Below are positions 43,187 through 51,639 of a DNA stretch of 64,000 nucleotides, one piece after another. The notes beneath the pieces were generated by a model, which saw only the letters and a program-made list of their open reading frames with translations, had not been told where the DNA came from and did no database searches. Where the stretch lies: assembly GCF_003234265.2 (NCBI RefSeq), contig NZ_CP126256.1, positions 2,728,001 through 2,792,000 of the forward strand. The letters run 5' to 3'. This DNA is from Curtobacterium sp. MCSS17_015. GTDB taxonomy: Bacteria; Actinomycetota; Actinomycetes; Actinomycetales; Microbacteriaceae. Both the position numbers and the translations under genes were made by a program. Position 1 is the first letter of the stretch. Every line of letters starts with the position of its first letter.

Positions 43187-43948
43187 CTACCCCCAGATCT
43201 GCTGCTGGATCGCCGGGAGCAGGCCGTTGGTGGGGAAGTTCGTCTGCCGGATGAGTACCCAGGTCGACCCCTCGGAGTAATAGGTGAACGTGGTGTCGAC
43301 GGGGTAGTTCTGGTCCGCCATCGTCATCCGGCACAACCGACCAGCACCGCTGTCCGAGCAGGCGTACCCGCTCCGCACGAGGAGGCTCTCGTAGTCCACG
43401 GTCTCCTGGGCAGGGCCCGACCCGAGGTTGACGCCGAGCCCGGTGACGTCCGCTCGCGGATCTCGCCAGATGCACGAGAGGTCGACGGCCGGTCCGTCCC
43501 CGTCGCTGCCCGCCTCGCTGCCTGCGGGGTCCGTCAGGGGTGTTGTGCCGAACAGGCGGTCGTACTCCGATGCCGGCACGAGGGCACGGCAGTCCGTCGG
43601 CAGCGTGCCCGCCCTCGCCGTCGGTGTCGGCGTGGGTGTCGGTGTCGGGACGGGATCCGGGACCTCCTGAACGGGTGCCGCTGCCGGCGGGCTGGGCATC
43701 GCCGGTCTGGTGGGGCTGGGCGACGGCGCGGGGGCCGAGGCCGTGAAGGGCTGCGGGATCATCCCGAGGGCGACAGCGCCGCTCGTGGCGCCGAGGCCGA
43801 GCATCGCGATCACGCCGATCGCGATGCCGGCACGTCGGCCGCGACGGCGAGGTGCGGGGCGACGGTCCTCGGCGCGGTCGAGGACGGTCTGCTTCATCGA
43901 GACGAGCATCCGCTGCAGGTCGTCTCCGGTGGGGGGCTCAGTGTTCAT
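43187..43948 (-). CDS. Membrane-anchored putative anti-sigma partner
   Basis: The 253-aa product has a short cytoplasmic N-terminus (LQRMLVSMKQTVLDRAEDR), one membrane helix at about residues 40-63 and a Pro/Ser/Thr linker with a PTPTPTPTPTA run. Its extracellular domain has four or more cysteines (DCRAL, LSCIW, YACSD, RLCRM) and ends PAIQQQIWG. The 11-bp overlap with the ECF sigma gene suggests that it controls the sigma factor, but no zinc anti-sigma (HxxxCxxC) motif is present. The outer domain looks like a DUF3558-like lipoprotein fold. Confidence 0.65.
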   Translation of the reverse strand: MNTEPPTGDDLQRMLVSMKQTVLDRAEDRRPAPRRRGRRAGIAIGVIAMLGLGATSGAVALGMIPQPFTASAPAPSPSPTRPAMPSPPAAAPVQEVPDPVPTPTPTPTPTARAGTLPTDCRALVPASEYDRLFGTTPLTDPAGSEAGSDGDGPAVDLSCIWRDPRADVTGLGVNLGSGPAQETVDYESLLVRSGYACSDSGAGRLCRMTMADQNYPVDTTFTYYSEGSTWVLIRQTNFPTNGLLPAIQQQIWG

Positions 43949-44477
43949 CGTGCATCACCGCCTTCTTCAGTCGTGCGCGCGAGCGGGAGACCCGCTGGGT
44001 GACCGCCCCGACGCTGAGGCCGAGGATCTGCGCGGCCTCGGCGTAGGAGTGGCCCTCGAGCAGGCACAGCTCGCAGATGCGGCGGTCCGTGGGTGCCAGT
44101 GCCGCGATCTCGTCCCGCACCCAGCGCAGGCGTTCCCGGGCCTCATCGGCACCCGGACGTGCCGCGAGTTCCTCGGGGAGTTCGTCACCGCGGTTCTTCG
44201 CCGAGCGCCGGGCCTGGTTCCGGGCGTGGTTGCGGCACACCACGAGCAACCACGGCAGCAGTGCACTCGTGGCCAGGTCGAGCCCGGCAGCCTTCTGCCA
44301 GAGCGTCAGGAACGTGTCCTGCACGAGTTCCTCGACGTCCTGCCGACTGCCGGCCTGTGCCCACGCGTACCGGGTCAGGGTCGGCGCGAACCGGTCGAAC
44401 GCGTCGGCCAGCGCCGTCCGGTCCCCGCTCGCGAGCCGACGAGTCAGTGCTGCGTCGGCTTCGGTGTCCTCATCCAC
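43938..44477 (-). CDS. ECF-type RNA polymerase sigma factor
   Basis: The 179-aa product has sigma region 2 (ALADAFDRFAPTLTRYAWAQ, DVEELVQDTFLTLWQKA; residues 22-65, up to about 88) and region 4 (LAPTDRRICELCLLEGHSYA, EAAQILGLSVGAVTQRVSRS; about 127-168). It directs RNA polymerase to a small regulon, probably in response to a surface signal passed by the overlapping membrane protein. A divergent membrane-protein gene starts 168 bp away. The target promoter is unknown. Confidence 0.9.
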   Translation of the reverse strand: MDEDTEADAALTRRLASGDRTALADAFDRFAPTLTRYAWAQAGSRQDVEELVQDTFLTLWQKAAGLDLATSALLPWLLVVCRNHARNQARRSAKNRGDELPEELAARPGADEARERLRWVRDEIAALAPTDRRICELCLLEGHSYAEAAQILGLSVGAVTQRVSRSRARLKKAVMHDEH

Positions 44478-44644
44478 TCATGTCCCCTCTCACATCAGAA
44501 GTGTCCGGGGCGGCGCGATCCTGACGAGCAGTTCCGAGCTCCGGCGTGTCAGTGCCGTCACGCTGGTGCTGCCGAGGTTGCTGTTCGGTCTCGTTTCGAC
44601 GGACCGCGGCCGATCCGCGAGCGCTGCACCGCAGAGTGAGGTGC

Positions 44645-45146
44645 ATGGACACCTGGGACATCGGCGACACCGTCGGACTCATCGGCCGGAGCTTCCTCTG
44701 GATGGCCGCAGTGACCGTCCCTGTCGGCACGGCGGCCGTCCCCGCGATCGTCGCCGTCACCAGTGGCACCGCTCCCGACGCTCTCTCATGGGTGGTGGAG
44801 CCTCCTGTTCGTCGTCGTCACCGACGCGCTGGCTCTCCTCGGCGCCGTCCTGTCCGCGCCGTTCACGCACCTGCTCGGCCGGGCACTGCAGCGGGTGCGC
44901 TCCCGCGCGGTCCACACGGCAGCACACGCGGCACTGGCCGGTGTGCTCGGCGCGGTGACGTCGTCGCTCGCCATGGCGTGGTGGATGTCGGGCGCCGACC
45001 CATCGCTCTCCCTCGGCATCGCGATCGCTGCCGGAGCCGCTGCAGCGATCGCGACGTGGCGTCGGATCGGGCCGTCCCGGGACCGTTCCGTCGACGACGA
45101 CACCGAGGCCCTCGCCGACGCGCACGCGATGGTGGTCGACCGATGA
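44645..45146 (+). pseudogene. Membrane-protein gene with a frameshift near 44790
   Basis: ATG 44645 (GAGTGAGG upstream) opens MDTWDIGDTVGLIGRSFLWM then AAVTVPVGTAAVPAIVAV, a natural membrane protein. After about residue 48 this frame turns Arg-rich and runs into the next gene without a stop. From about 44780 the +1 frame is natural instead (GWWSLLFVVVTDALALLGAV, LGRALQRV, AWWMSGADPSLSLGIAIAAG) and ends TGA at 45146, overlapping the next start. A restored product would be about 166 aa with three or four helices. Either a true frameshift or a sequence error; GTG 44763 could also start the second half alone. Confidence 0.6.
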
Positions 45147-45523
45147 CAACAGGTACGGACACGCATCGGACGCAACTCGACGTCGGCGCGCTGATCGCGA
45201 TCCTCCTGGTCGTCGCATGGTGTGCCGTGCTCGTCACCACCGGCGCGCTCGGCCCGCAGCGGGACACCCCGCCGTCCCCGTTCGACCACGCCGGCGGACA
45301 GCTGTCGACAGCAGCAGCCGGCGCCAGCGCGACCCTGCAGGCCCTCGTGTTGATCAGCTCGCTGCCCGTCTCCGTCGTCGCACTGTGGATCTCGGTGCGG
45401 TCGCTGCGGAGGTGGAGGCAGCCGGTGACGGCCGTCGTCGCGACCAGCGTCTCGAGCCTCGCGACCCTGGTCGGCATCGGTCTCGCGTGGATCGGGTTCG
45501 GGACGTTCGTCTTCTCCTCGTGA
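45143..45523 (+). CDS. Small membrane protein of unknown function, 126 aa
   Basis: ATG 45143 overlaps the stop of the frameshifted gene (ATGA). The product has three helices, at about residues 16-35 (ALIAILLVVAWCAVLVTTGA), 65-85 (LQALVLISSLPVSVVALWIS) and 95-122, with a Pro-rich loop (QRDTPPSPFDHAGG). It is probably a partner of the preceding membrane protein. No family recognised. Confidence 0.6.
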   Translation: MTTGTDTHRTQLDVGALIAILLVVAWCAVLVTTGALGPQRDTPPSPFDHAGGQLSTAAAGASATLQALVLISSLPVSVVALWISVRSLRRWRQPVTAVVATSVSSLATLVGIGLAWIGFGTFVFSS

Positions 45524-45540
45524 CGTCTGCGTCCCGTTCG

Positions 45541-45610
45541 CGCCCCGCGCCAGCGGCGGCCCTGGCGGCCGCACCCGCGCCTCCCGGCCGCACCCGCGCC
45601 TCCGGCCGCG
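45541..45610. repeat. GC-rich repeats with GCGCCTCC units between convergent genes
   Basis: GCCGCACCCGCGCCTCC occurs twice in tandem with a third partial copy, preceded by the inverted repeat GCGGC..GGCCGC. It lies between the stops of the small membrane protein and the MATE gene and may serve as a terminator. The GCCTCC unit is the same element found in the hairpin arms elsewhere. Confidence 0.45.
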
Positions 45611-45634
45611 CCGCGCCTCCCGGCAGAGCACCCG

Positions 45635-47071
45635 TCACACGGTTGCCTGCTCCACCGCCGCTTCCGCACGCTCCTCGCTGCCCGCCGCCAGCCCGCGGTC
45701 GATCCGGCCGCGCGACGCCAGCCAGATGCCGACCCCGGCCAGGAAGACCAGGACCTCGGTGAGCGTCAGCGCCCAGATGATCCCCGCGAGCCCGAACCAG
45801 AGGTCGCCGAGCAGGACGATCGGGATGAACAGGATCCCCTGCGCCATCGACAGCGCGATCGCCGGGGTGGCGAGCCCCGCAGCCTGGAACAGCGACGTGA
45901 ACAGCCCGGTGAACCCGTTGACGACGGTCGCGACGAGCTGCGCCACCAGGATCGTCAGGCCGATGGCCAGCACCGAGTGGTCGGACGAGAAGACCGTGAA
46001 GACCTGCTCGCGGAACACGAAGACCGTGCCCGAGAACACCAGCACGATCGCACCGACCGTCAGCGCGGAGGCCCGCAACGCCGAGCGCAGGCGCTCCCGG
46101 TCCCCCTTGCCGAACGCGTAGGCCAGCAGCGGCAGCACGCCGATCGTGACGCCCATGACGAGGAACTCCGGCACCTGGGCGATCCGGACCGCCACGCCCA
46201 TCGCAGCGAGGGGGTCGTCGCCGTACTGCGCCGCCAGGTTGTTGAGCACGAGGGTCGTGACGATGAGGAACCCGGCCTGCAGTAACTCGCTGACGCCGAT
46301 GCCGAACACGGGCTTCAGGACCGCTGGGCGGAGCGTGAACCAGCGGAGCGACAGGCTGACGTTCTCGCTGTGCTTCCCGAGCCACCGCGCCCAGTAGACG
46401 ATGCTGACCAGGTTCGCCAGACCGACCGCGAGCGCGGCTCCGGCGACGCCCCACGGCAGCACGAGGATGAACAGCACGTCGAAGACGAGGTTCCCGACGG
46501 TCGACAGGACCAGGCCGGTCATCGCCTGGCGTGCGGCCCCCTCCGCGCGGACCATCTGCTCCAGGCAGAACGCGGCGGCGAGCACGGGCACGAACGCGAG
46601 CATGACGCTGACGTAGGCGCTCGTCGCCGGCACGGCTGCGGCGTCCGCCCCGAGCAGGCCGACGAGCGGCCGGAGGAACAGCAGACCGAGGCCGCCGAGC
46701 ACGATGCCGGTGACGACCGACCCCCACACCGCGAAGGAGGCGACGTGCTTGATCTCGTCGGCCTTCCCCTGGTCGTGTTCCGAGGCACCCAGCAGGCGTG
46801 ACATCAGCGAGCTGCCGCCGACGCCGAACACCCCGCCGACGGCCATGACCAGGCCGAGCAGCGGTGTGCCGAGGGTGATCGCGGCCAGGAGCGCCGTGTC
46901 GTGCTGCGAGCCGATGAAGCCCGCGTTGATGACGTTGTAGAGGGCGCTGACGACCATCGCGGCGGCCATCGGCACGCAGAGGTGCACGAGGGCTCGGGCG
47001 ATCGGGGCGGCGGAGAGGTACCAGCGGTTCTTCCCCGCTGCGGTGTCCGTGGGTTGTGTGGTGCTGCTCAT
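45635..47071 (-). CDS. MATE-family efflux transporter
   Basis: The 478-aa product has 12 membrane segments with the MATE layout. It opens PIARALVHLCVPMAAAMVVS, with NVINAGFIGSQ after TM1, a GVGGSSLMSRLLGASEHDQG loop, and in the second half GIGVSELLQAGFLIVTTLVL and MGVAVRIAQVPEFLVMGVTI. It exports cationic drugs or metabolites with Na+ or H+. ATG 47071 follows GGAAGGGG. The marR gene lies upstream in the same direction across a 273-bp gap filled by 35-bp repeats. Confidence 0.9.
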   Translation of the reverse strand: MSSTTQPTDTAAGKNRWYLSAAPIARALVHLCVPMAAAMVVSALYNVINAGFIGSQHDTALLAAITLGTPLLGLVMAVGGVFGVGGSSLMSRLLGASEHDQGKADEIKHVASFAVWGSVVTGIVLGGLGLLFLRPLVGLLGADAAAVPATSAYVSVMLAFVPVLAAAFCLEQMVRAEGAARQAMTGLVLSTVGNLVFDVLFILVLPWGVAGAALAVGLANLVSIVYWARWLGKHSENVSLSLRWFTLRPAVLKPVFGIGVSELLQAGFLIVTTLVLNNLAAQYGDDPLAAMGVAVRIAQVPEFLVMGVTIGVLPLLAYAFGKGDRERLRSALRASALTVGAIVLVFSGTVFVFREQVFTVFSSDHSVLAIGLTILVAQLVATVVNGFTGLFTSLFQAAGLATPAIALSMAQGILFIPIVLLGDLWFGLAGIIWALTLTEVLVFLAGVGIWLASRGRIDRGLAAGSEERAEAAVEQATV

Positions 47072-47093
47072 GACTGTCCCCTTCCGGGCAGGA

Positions 47094-47297
47094 CGGAGCG
47101 CGCGACGGCGGGAGCCGTCACGGCATGGCGGAGCGCGCGACGGCGGGTGCCGTCACGGCATGGCGGAGCGCGCGACGGCGGGTGCCGTCACGGCATGGCG
47201 GAGCGCGCGACGGCGGGTGCCGTCACGGCATGGCGGAGCGCGCGACGGCGGGTGCCGTCACGGCATGGCGGAGCGCGCGACGGCGGGTGCCGTCGCG
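47094..47297. repeat. Six tandem 35-bp repeats between marR and the MATE gene
   Basis: Units start at 47094, 47129, 47164, 47199, 47234 and 47269. The four middle copies are identical, the first and last slightly diverged. Each contains GGAGCGCGCGACGGCGGG and the small stem GACGGC-GGGT-GCCGTC. There are no spacers, so it is not a CRISPR. On the transcribed minus strand each unit would form a 6-bp hairpin in the leader of the MATE mRNA. Confidence 0.85.
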
Positions 47298-47344
47298 CGG
47301 GCAGGCTCGCGCCTCCGGCGGTCGGCCGGGAGGCTCGGGTGCGG

Positions 47345-47782
47345 TTACCGGGTGGGTTCCGGCAGCTCGGCGGTCACCCTGAGGAGGAGGTCGCGGAGCG
47401 TGGCGCGCTCGTCCGGACCGAGCGGGGCGAGCAGGCGGTCGTCGAGGGCGAGCATCGCGTCCTCGAACCCGGCGATCAGGTCGATGCCGGCGGGTGTGGC
47501 GTACACGAGCTTCGTCCGGGCGTTGCCGGCGTCAGCGCGTCGTTCGATGAGGCCCCGTTTCTCGAGCCCCTGCAGGAGGCTCGACACGCTGGCCGCACTG
47601 GTCCGGGTCATCTCGGCGATGTCGCGCTGGATGGCTCCCGGGTTCTGCTGCAGGTAGCCGAGCACGAAGCTCTGCTCGTGCGTGAGCTCCCGCTCCCGCA
47701 CCCATTCGTCGGCGGCCTTGCGCTGGGCCCACCCGATCCAGCGCATGAGCTGGAGGGGCGTGTCGAAGTGCGGTGCCTGCAT
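47345..47782 (-). CDS. MarR-family transcriptional regulator
   Basis: The 145-aa product has the MarR winged helix: LTHEQSFVLGYLQQNPGAIQ, RDIAEMTRTSAASVSSLLQG, LEKRGLIERRADAGNARTKL (residues 33-92). The ATG is preceded by -10-like TAGGGT seven bases upstream on the minus strand, suggesting a leaderless transcript. The perfect inverted repeat AGAACCC/GGGTTCT overlaps that -10, so autorepression is likely. Targets are probably the MATE gene and perhaps the divergent reductase. Confidence 0.9.
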   Translation of the reverse strand: MQAPHFDTPLQLMRWIGWAQRKAADEWVRERELTHEQSFVLGYLQQNPGAIQRDIAEMTRTSAASVSSLLQGLEKRGLIERRADAGNARTKLVYATPAGIDLIAGFEDAMLALDDRLLAPLGPDERATLRDLLLRVTAELPEPTR

Positions 47783-47786
47783 GATC

Positions 47787-47809
47787 AGAACCCTAAGTGT
47801 TCGGGTTCT
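47787..47809. promoter_or_regulatory. MarR operator overlapping a leaderless promoter
   Basis: AGAACCC (47787-47793) and GGGTTCT (47803-47809) are perfect 7-bp arms spaced 9 bp, directly before the marR start codon. On the minus strand the right position for -10 (TAGGGT) falls within the left arm. Confidence 0.7.
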
Positions 47810-47963
47810 AACTGTCAACGTCATGTGGCAGCTCGCGAGGAGTCGGTGCCGGAGCGAGCCTCCCGTCTTGTCGTTCCTGGGCTCCGGTCGGGGTCGGCGG
47901 GGCAGGATCGGCACCGGCGTGGCAGCGGCTGCGCCGCGATCGCGACCCGACAGGAGCAGCACC

Positions 47964-49067
47964 ATGGACGACGGTTCCACCGCACCCGAGACGCCCGCCG
48001 ACGGCAGTGACGCGGTCCTCGTCGTCGGAGCAGGTGGTGTCGTCGGCCGGAGCGTCGTGGAGCACTTCGCCCGCAACGGTGTCCGCACCCGCGGTGCCAG
48101 TCGCCGTGCTCCGCAGGGCTCCGTGTCCGACTGGGACCACCTGCCCGTCGACCTGTCGGACGCCGAAGCAGCGGTCGACGGACTCCGCCCGGCTGCCGAC
48201 ACGACGCGGCTCGCGTTCGCCGCCTACGTGGAGAAGGCCGAGCTCGCCGAGCAGATCGCGCCGAACGTCGCGCTCCTCGAGAACACGCTCGACGCCCTCG
48301 ACCGGCTCGACGCTCCCCTCCGCCACGTCACCCTGTACCAGGGGATGAAGTACTACGGCGCGCACCTCGGCCGCTTCAAGACGCCGGCGAAGGAGGACGA
48401 CCCGCGGCTCATGGTCCCGAACTTCTACTACGACCAGGAGGACCTGCTCCGCGAGCGCGCAGCGTCCCGGGGCTTCGCGCTGACCGTGCTCCGCCCCGAG
48501 GCGGTGATCGGGTACGCGCAAGGCACGCCCATGAACCTGCTCATGGCGATCGGGACGTACGTGAGCATGACGAAGGAACTCGGCCTGCCGCTGCGGTTCC
48601 CCGGCGCCCGCACCACGTACGACGGCATCTTCTACCAGATGACGGACGCCGAACTCCTCGCTCGCGCGACCGATTGGGCGGGCACGACCCCCGCTGCGGC
48701 CGGGGAGGCCTTCAACGTCACGAACGGTGACGTGGTGCGCTGGAGCCACCTGTTCGAGCGCCTGGCTGACCACTACGACCTCGACCTCGCCGAACCCCAG
48801 TCGATGGAACTCGCCCAGGTCATGCCCTCCGGCGAGGACCTGTGGCAGCGGATGGTGGAGCGGCACGGACTCGTCGCCACCCCGTACGCCGACCTCGTCG
48901 ACTGGCGATTCGCGGACATGATCCTGAACTCGACGTGGGACAACGTCTCCTCGCTGATCAAGATCCGCCAGGCCGGCTTCGCGGAGTGCCACGACTCGGC
49001 CGACCGGCTCGTGGAGCTCCTCGACGACCTCGGCCGGCGGCGGATCCTGCCGGTGCCGGCCGCATAG
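47964..49067 (+). CDS. PRISE-like SDR (enone reductase family)
   Basis: The 367-aa product has an N-terminal Rossmann turn VGAGGVVGRSV (residues 21-31) and two motifs of the progesterone-5beta-reductase/iridoid-synthase-like family: TLYQGMKYYGAHLG with K129 and VPNFYYDQEDLL with Y155/Y156, the presumed catalytic pair. Family members reduce activated C=C bonds of enones with NADPH. ATG 47964 follows CAGGAGCAG. It is divergent from marR. Natural substrate unknown; a detoxification role is a reasonable guess. Confidence 0.85.
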   Translation: MDDGSTAPETPADGSDAVLVVGAGGVVGRSVVEHFARNGVRTRGASRRAPQGSVSDWDHLPVDLSDAEAAVDGLRPAADTTRLAFAAYVEKAELAEQIAPNVALLENTLDALDRLDAPLRHVTLYQGMKYYGAHLGRFKTPAKEDDPRLMVPNFYYDQEDLLRERAASRGFALTVLRPEAVIGYAQGTPMNLLMAIGTYVSMTKELGLPLRFPGARTTYDGIFYQMTDAELLARATDWAGTTPAAAGEAFNVTNGDVVRWSHLFERLADHYDLDLAEPQSMELAQVMPSGEDLWQRMVERHGLVATPYADLVDWRFADMILNSTWDNVSSLIKIRQAGFAECHDSADRLVELLDDLGRRRILPVPAA

Positions 49068-49089
49068 TGCGCCCCTCACCTCGGTACAG

Positions 49090-49281
49090 CTAGGTCGCCG
49101 CTGCCGGGCTCGGAGCGTCGATGGCGAGTTTGACACCGATCGTACCGAGGAGCGTCCCCGTGACCCACTTCTGCCACCGCAACCAGACGGGTCTGCGCTG
49201 GAGGAACACCGCGATCGAGCCGGCCGCGAGGAGGATCGCACCGTTCACCGCGACACCGACGACGATCTGGAGCGCACCGCG
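49090..49281 (-). pseudogene. LysE-family exporter, C-terminal remnant
   Basis: About 63 codons read GALQIVVGVAVNGAILLAAG, SIAVFLQRRPVWLRWQKWVT and GTLLGTIGVKLAID, the last two helices of a LysE/RhtB amino-acid exporter. Nothing upstream (49282-49486) encodes the other four helices in any frame I could follow. That gap shows no gene, and the piece is therefore a truncated leftover. Confidence 0.7.
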
Positions 49282-49486
49282 TGCACACGGGCACGGTGAT
49301 CCGCGTTCGCCACCGCCGCTGATCCGACCCACCGAGTTCGAGTGCCCCACTGCCTACAGGCGTGGGCTGCCGGACGATCTGGGACCCGAGAACTGATCGC
49401 GGTGTGATCGGGAAGGACCGCGACGTGATGTGGGCCGCAGGCACCGCCCCCAGGAGCACGGCCAGACGCTGCTCTGAGATCGACAC

Positions 49487-49525
49487 GGAGGCGCGACCCG
49501 CCTGACGAAGGCGGATCGCGCCTCC
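49487..49525. terminator. 16-bp hairpin with GGAGGCGCG arms
   Basis: Arms 49487-49502 and 49510-49525, one mismatch, loop TGACGAA, 46 bp beyond the stop of the LysR gene (minus strand). Confidence 0.75.
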
Positions 49526-49570
49526 AGGCTGGTCACCGCACACGCGGCCGGCGCGCGCGAGGTCTCCGAC

Positions 49571-50512
49571 TCACCGGAGCGGCTCCACCCCGTAGCTGAC
49601 GACAACCGCGCGCAGCTCGTCCAGGTACGTCTGCGCCTGGACGGTGAGCGGTACCGAGGCGTGCGCGATCCACCCGATCTCGATGCGCTCGTCGACGTCG
49701 AGCGGGATGGCCACGATCTCGGGGTCGAGGTCGTCGCTGATGAGTCCCGTCGAGATCGTGTACCCGCCGAGGCCGATCATGAGGTTGAAGATCGTCGCCC
49801 GGTCCGAGACGCGGATCTCCCGCTTGCTCGACATCGTCGACAAGATCTCCTCCGCCAGGTAGAAGGAGTTGTTCGCGCCCTGGTCGAACGTGAGCCGAGG
49901 GAGGTCAGCGAGGTCGTCGAGGGTCGCACGCTCCCGTGATGCGAGCGGGTTCCGCCGGGCCACGAAGATGTGCGGCTTCGCGACGAACAGCGGCGTGAAC
50001 ACGACTCCGGCGTCCCGCATGAGCTTCCCGAGCACCTGCCGGTTGAAGTCGTTGCGGTAGAGGATTCCGAGCTCACTCCGCAGCGTCCGGACGTCCTCGA
50101 TGATGTCCCAGGTGCGGGTCTCGCGCAGCGAGAACTCGTACCCCTCGGCGTCGGCTCCCTCGACCATCCGGACGAAGGCCTCCACGGCGAACGAGTAGTG
50201 CTGGGCGGACACCCCGAGCAGACGGCGCGACGGCTGACCCCCGACGTACCGCTGCTCGAGGAGGGAGACCTGCTCGACGACCTGCCGGGCGTACCCGAGG
50301 AACTCGACCCCGTCGGCGGTGAGGACGACCCCGCGCGCCGAGCGGGTGAACAACGGGCGGCCGATCCGCGTCTCGAGGTCCTTCATCGCCGCGGAGAGCG
50401 TCGGTTGCGAGATGTAGAGCAGGTCGGCGGCGGCGCTGATCGACCCCTCCGACGCAACCTCGATGAAGTAGCGGAGCTGCTGGAGGGTGATGTCGTTCGG
50501 GACCCGTGCCAT
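49571..50512 (-). CDS. LysR-family regulator of the mesX-mesD operon
   Basis: The 313-aa product has a LysR HTH (ITLQQLRYFIEVASEGSISA, AADLLYISQPTLSAAMKDLE, RIGRPLFTRSARGVVLT; residues 8-65) and a type-2 periplasmic-binding effector domain. It is divergent from mesX-mesD over 120 bp that contain GCTAT/ATAGC arms. A link to methionine or a methyl-donor signal is inferred from this position only. Confidence 0.88.
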   Translation of the reverse strand: MARVPNDITLQQLRYFIEVASEGSISAAADLLYISQPTLSAAMKDLETRIGRPLFTRSARGVVLTADGVEFLGYARQVVEQVSLLEQRYVGGQPSRRLLGVSAQHYSFAVEAFVRMVEGADAEGYEFSLRETRTWDIIEDVRTLRSELGILYRNDFNRQVLGKLMRDAGVVFTPLFVAKPHIFVARRNPLASRERATLDDLADLPRLTFDQGANNSFYLAEEILSTMSSKREIRVSDRATIFNLMIGLGGYTISTGLISDDLDPEIVAIPLDVDERIEIGWIAHASVPLTVQAQTYLDELRAVVVSYGVEPLR

Positions 50513-50520
50513 AGGCGCAG

Positions 50521-50538
50521 GCTATATCGCCCCATAGC
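50521..50538. promoter_or_regulatory. Candidate LysR binding site
   Basis: GCTAT (50521-50525) and ATAGC (50534-50538) are perfect arms 8 bp apart, nine bases before the lysR start codon and 95 bp before mesX; spacing fits the T-N11-A rule loosely. Confidence 0.45.
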
Positions 50539-50632
50539 GTCTCGGTATTACCTGATGACTGGCGCCTCCCGTCATGATCGAGGGATCCCTTCCCCAGTGC
50601 CCCCGGGCCACACAGCGTACGGATGGCAGAAC

Positions 50633-51619
50633 ATGGCGAACGAGCCCACCTTCAGCATCACGAGGACCCGGTTCGACGAGGACTACACGCCGTCGGACAG
50701 CTCGCGGCTGACCACCAACTTCGCCAACCTCGCCCGCGGGGAGCACCGTCAGCAGAACCTCCGCAACGCGCTCGCCCTGATCGACACGCGGTGCAACGAC
50801 CTCGCCGGTTCTCCGGAGACCGACCGCTACCGCGTCGAGCTCGACATCGTCTCGGTCACCGTGCACTTCGAGGACGCGGGGGTCGCCGAGTCGTTCCCCC
50901 TGATCGAGGTGCTCGACGTCACGATCCTCGACCAGCTCACGGGCGAGCGGCACCAGGGCATCCTCGGCAACAACTTCTCGTCGTACCTCCGCGACTACGA
51001 CTTCGCGGTGCTGCTGCCGTCCCTCGACACGAGCGCGGGCATCCCGGACGACTTCGGGCAGCTCCACGGAGATCTCTTCCAGCGCTTCCTCGCGTCTTCC
51101 GCGTTCACGGATCACTTCACCGCGGAGCCCGTCGTCTGCATCAGCGTCTCCACGAGCCAGACCTACCGACAGACGGAGTACGTCCACCCGGTCCTCGGCG
51201 CCGAGTACGCGCACGAGCACTCCTCGCTCACGGATGACTACTTCGGGAAGATGGGCATGCAGGTCCGCTACTTCATGCCTCCGGGCGCGAAGGCACCGCT
51301 CGCCTTCTACACGCCCGGCGACCTCACGGGCGACTACACGGACCTCCAGCTCACCGGCACGATCGCCACCATGGAGACGTTCCAGAAGATCTACCGTCCG
51401 GAGATCTACAACGCGGACACCGTCGCTCCGAGCACGTTCCGGCCGAGCCTCGACCAGACGGACTGGACCTCGACCGGCATCGCCTACGACCGCGAGGAGC
51501 GCAGCCGCCTCGGCGTCACGCAGGGCCGCTACACCGAGGAGCATCTCGTGCAGCCGCACCGCGCGCTCCTCGAGAGCTGGGCTGCCGGCCGTTCCGCCCT
51601 CTCCACCCTCTCCCACTGA
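50633..51619 (+). CDS. mesX: DUF1852 protein MesX, oxygenase partner of methionine synthase MesD
   Basis: The 328-aa product matches DUF1852: FSITRTRFDEDYTPSDSSRL, TTNFANLARGEHRQQNLRNA, LGNNFSSYLRDYDFAVLLPS, VHPVLGAEY, YFGKMGMQVRYFMPPGAKAP and FYTPGDLTGDYTDLQLTGTI. MesX is known to be required with MesD for a folate-independent, oxygen-dependent route to methionine. It is cytoplasmic. ATG 50633 is used since the frame further upstream overlaps lysR. mesD follows 20 bp later. Confidence 0.87.
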   Translation: MANEPTFSITRTRFDEDYTPSDSSRLTTNFANLARGEHRQQNLRNALALIDTRCNDLAGSPETDRYRVELDIVSVTVHFEDAGVAESFPLIEVLDVTILDQLTGERHQGILGNNFSSYLRDYDFAVLLPSLDTSAGIPDDFGQLHGDLFQRFLASSAFTDHFTAEPVVCISVSTSQTYRQTEYVHPVLGAEYAHEHSSLTDDYFGKMGMQVRYFMPPGAKAPLAFYTPGDLTGDYTDLQLTGTIATMETFQKIYRPEIYNADTVAPSTFRPSLDQTDWTSTGIAYDREERSRLGVTQGRYTEEHLVQPHRALLESWAAGRSALSTLSH

Positions 51620-51639
51620 CCGACTGGACCTCCACGCGC

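Noticed and set aside
45143..45523. In-frame fusion with 44645 ORF (325 aa)
   Set aside because: The segment between residues 50 and 166 is Arg-rich shadow sequence; the +1 frame in the same place encodes a natural membrane protein.
47094..47297. CRISPR array
   Set aside because: Repeats are directly head-to-tail with no unique spacers, and no cas gene is in the window.
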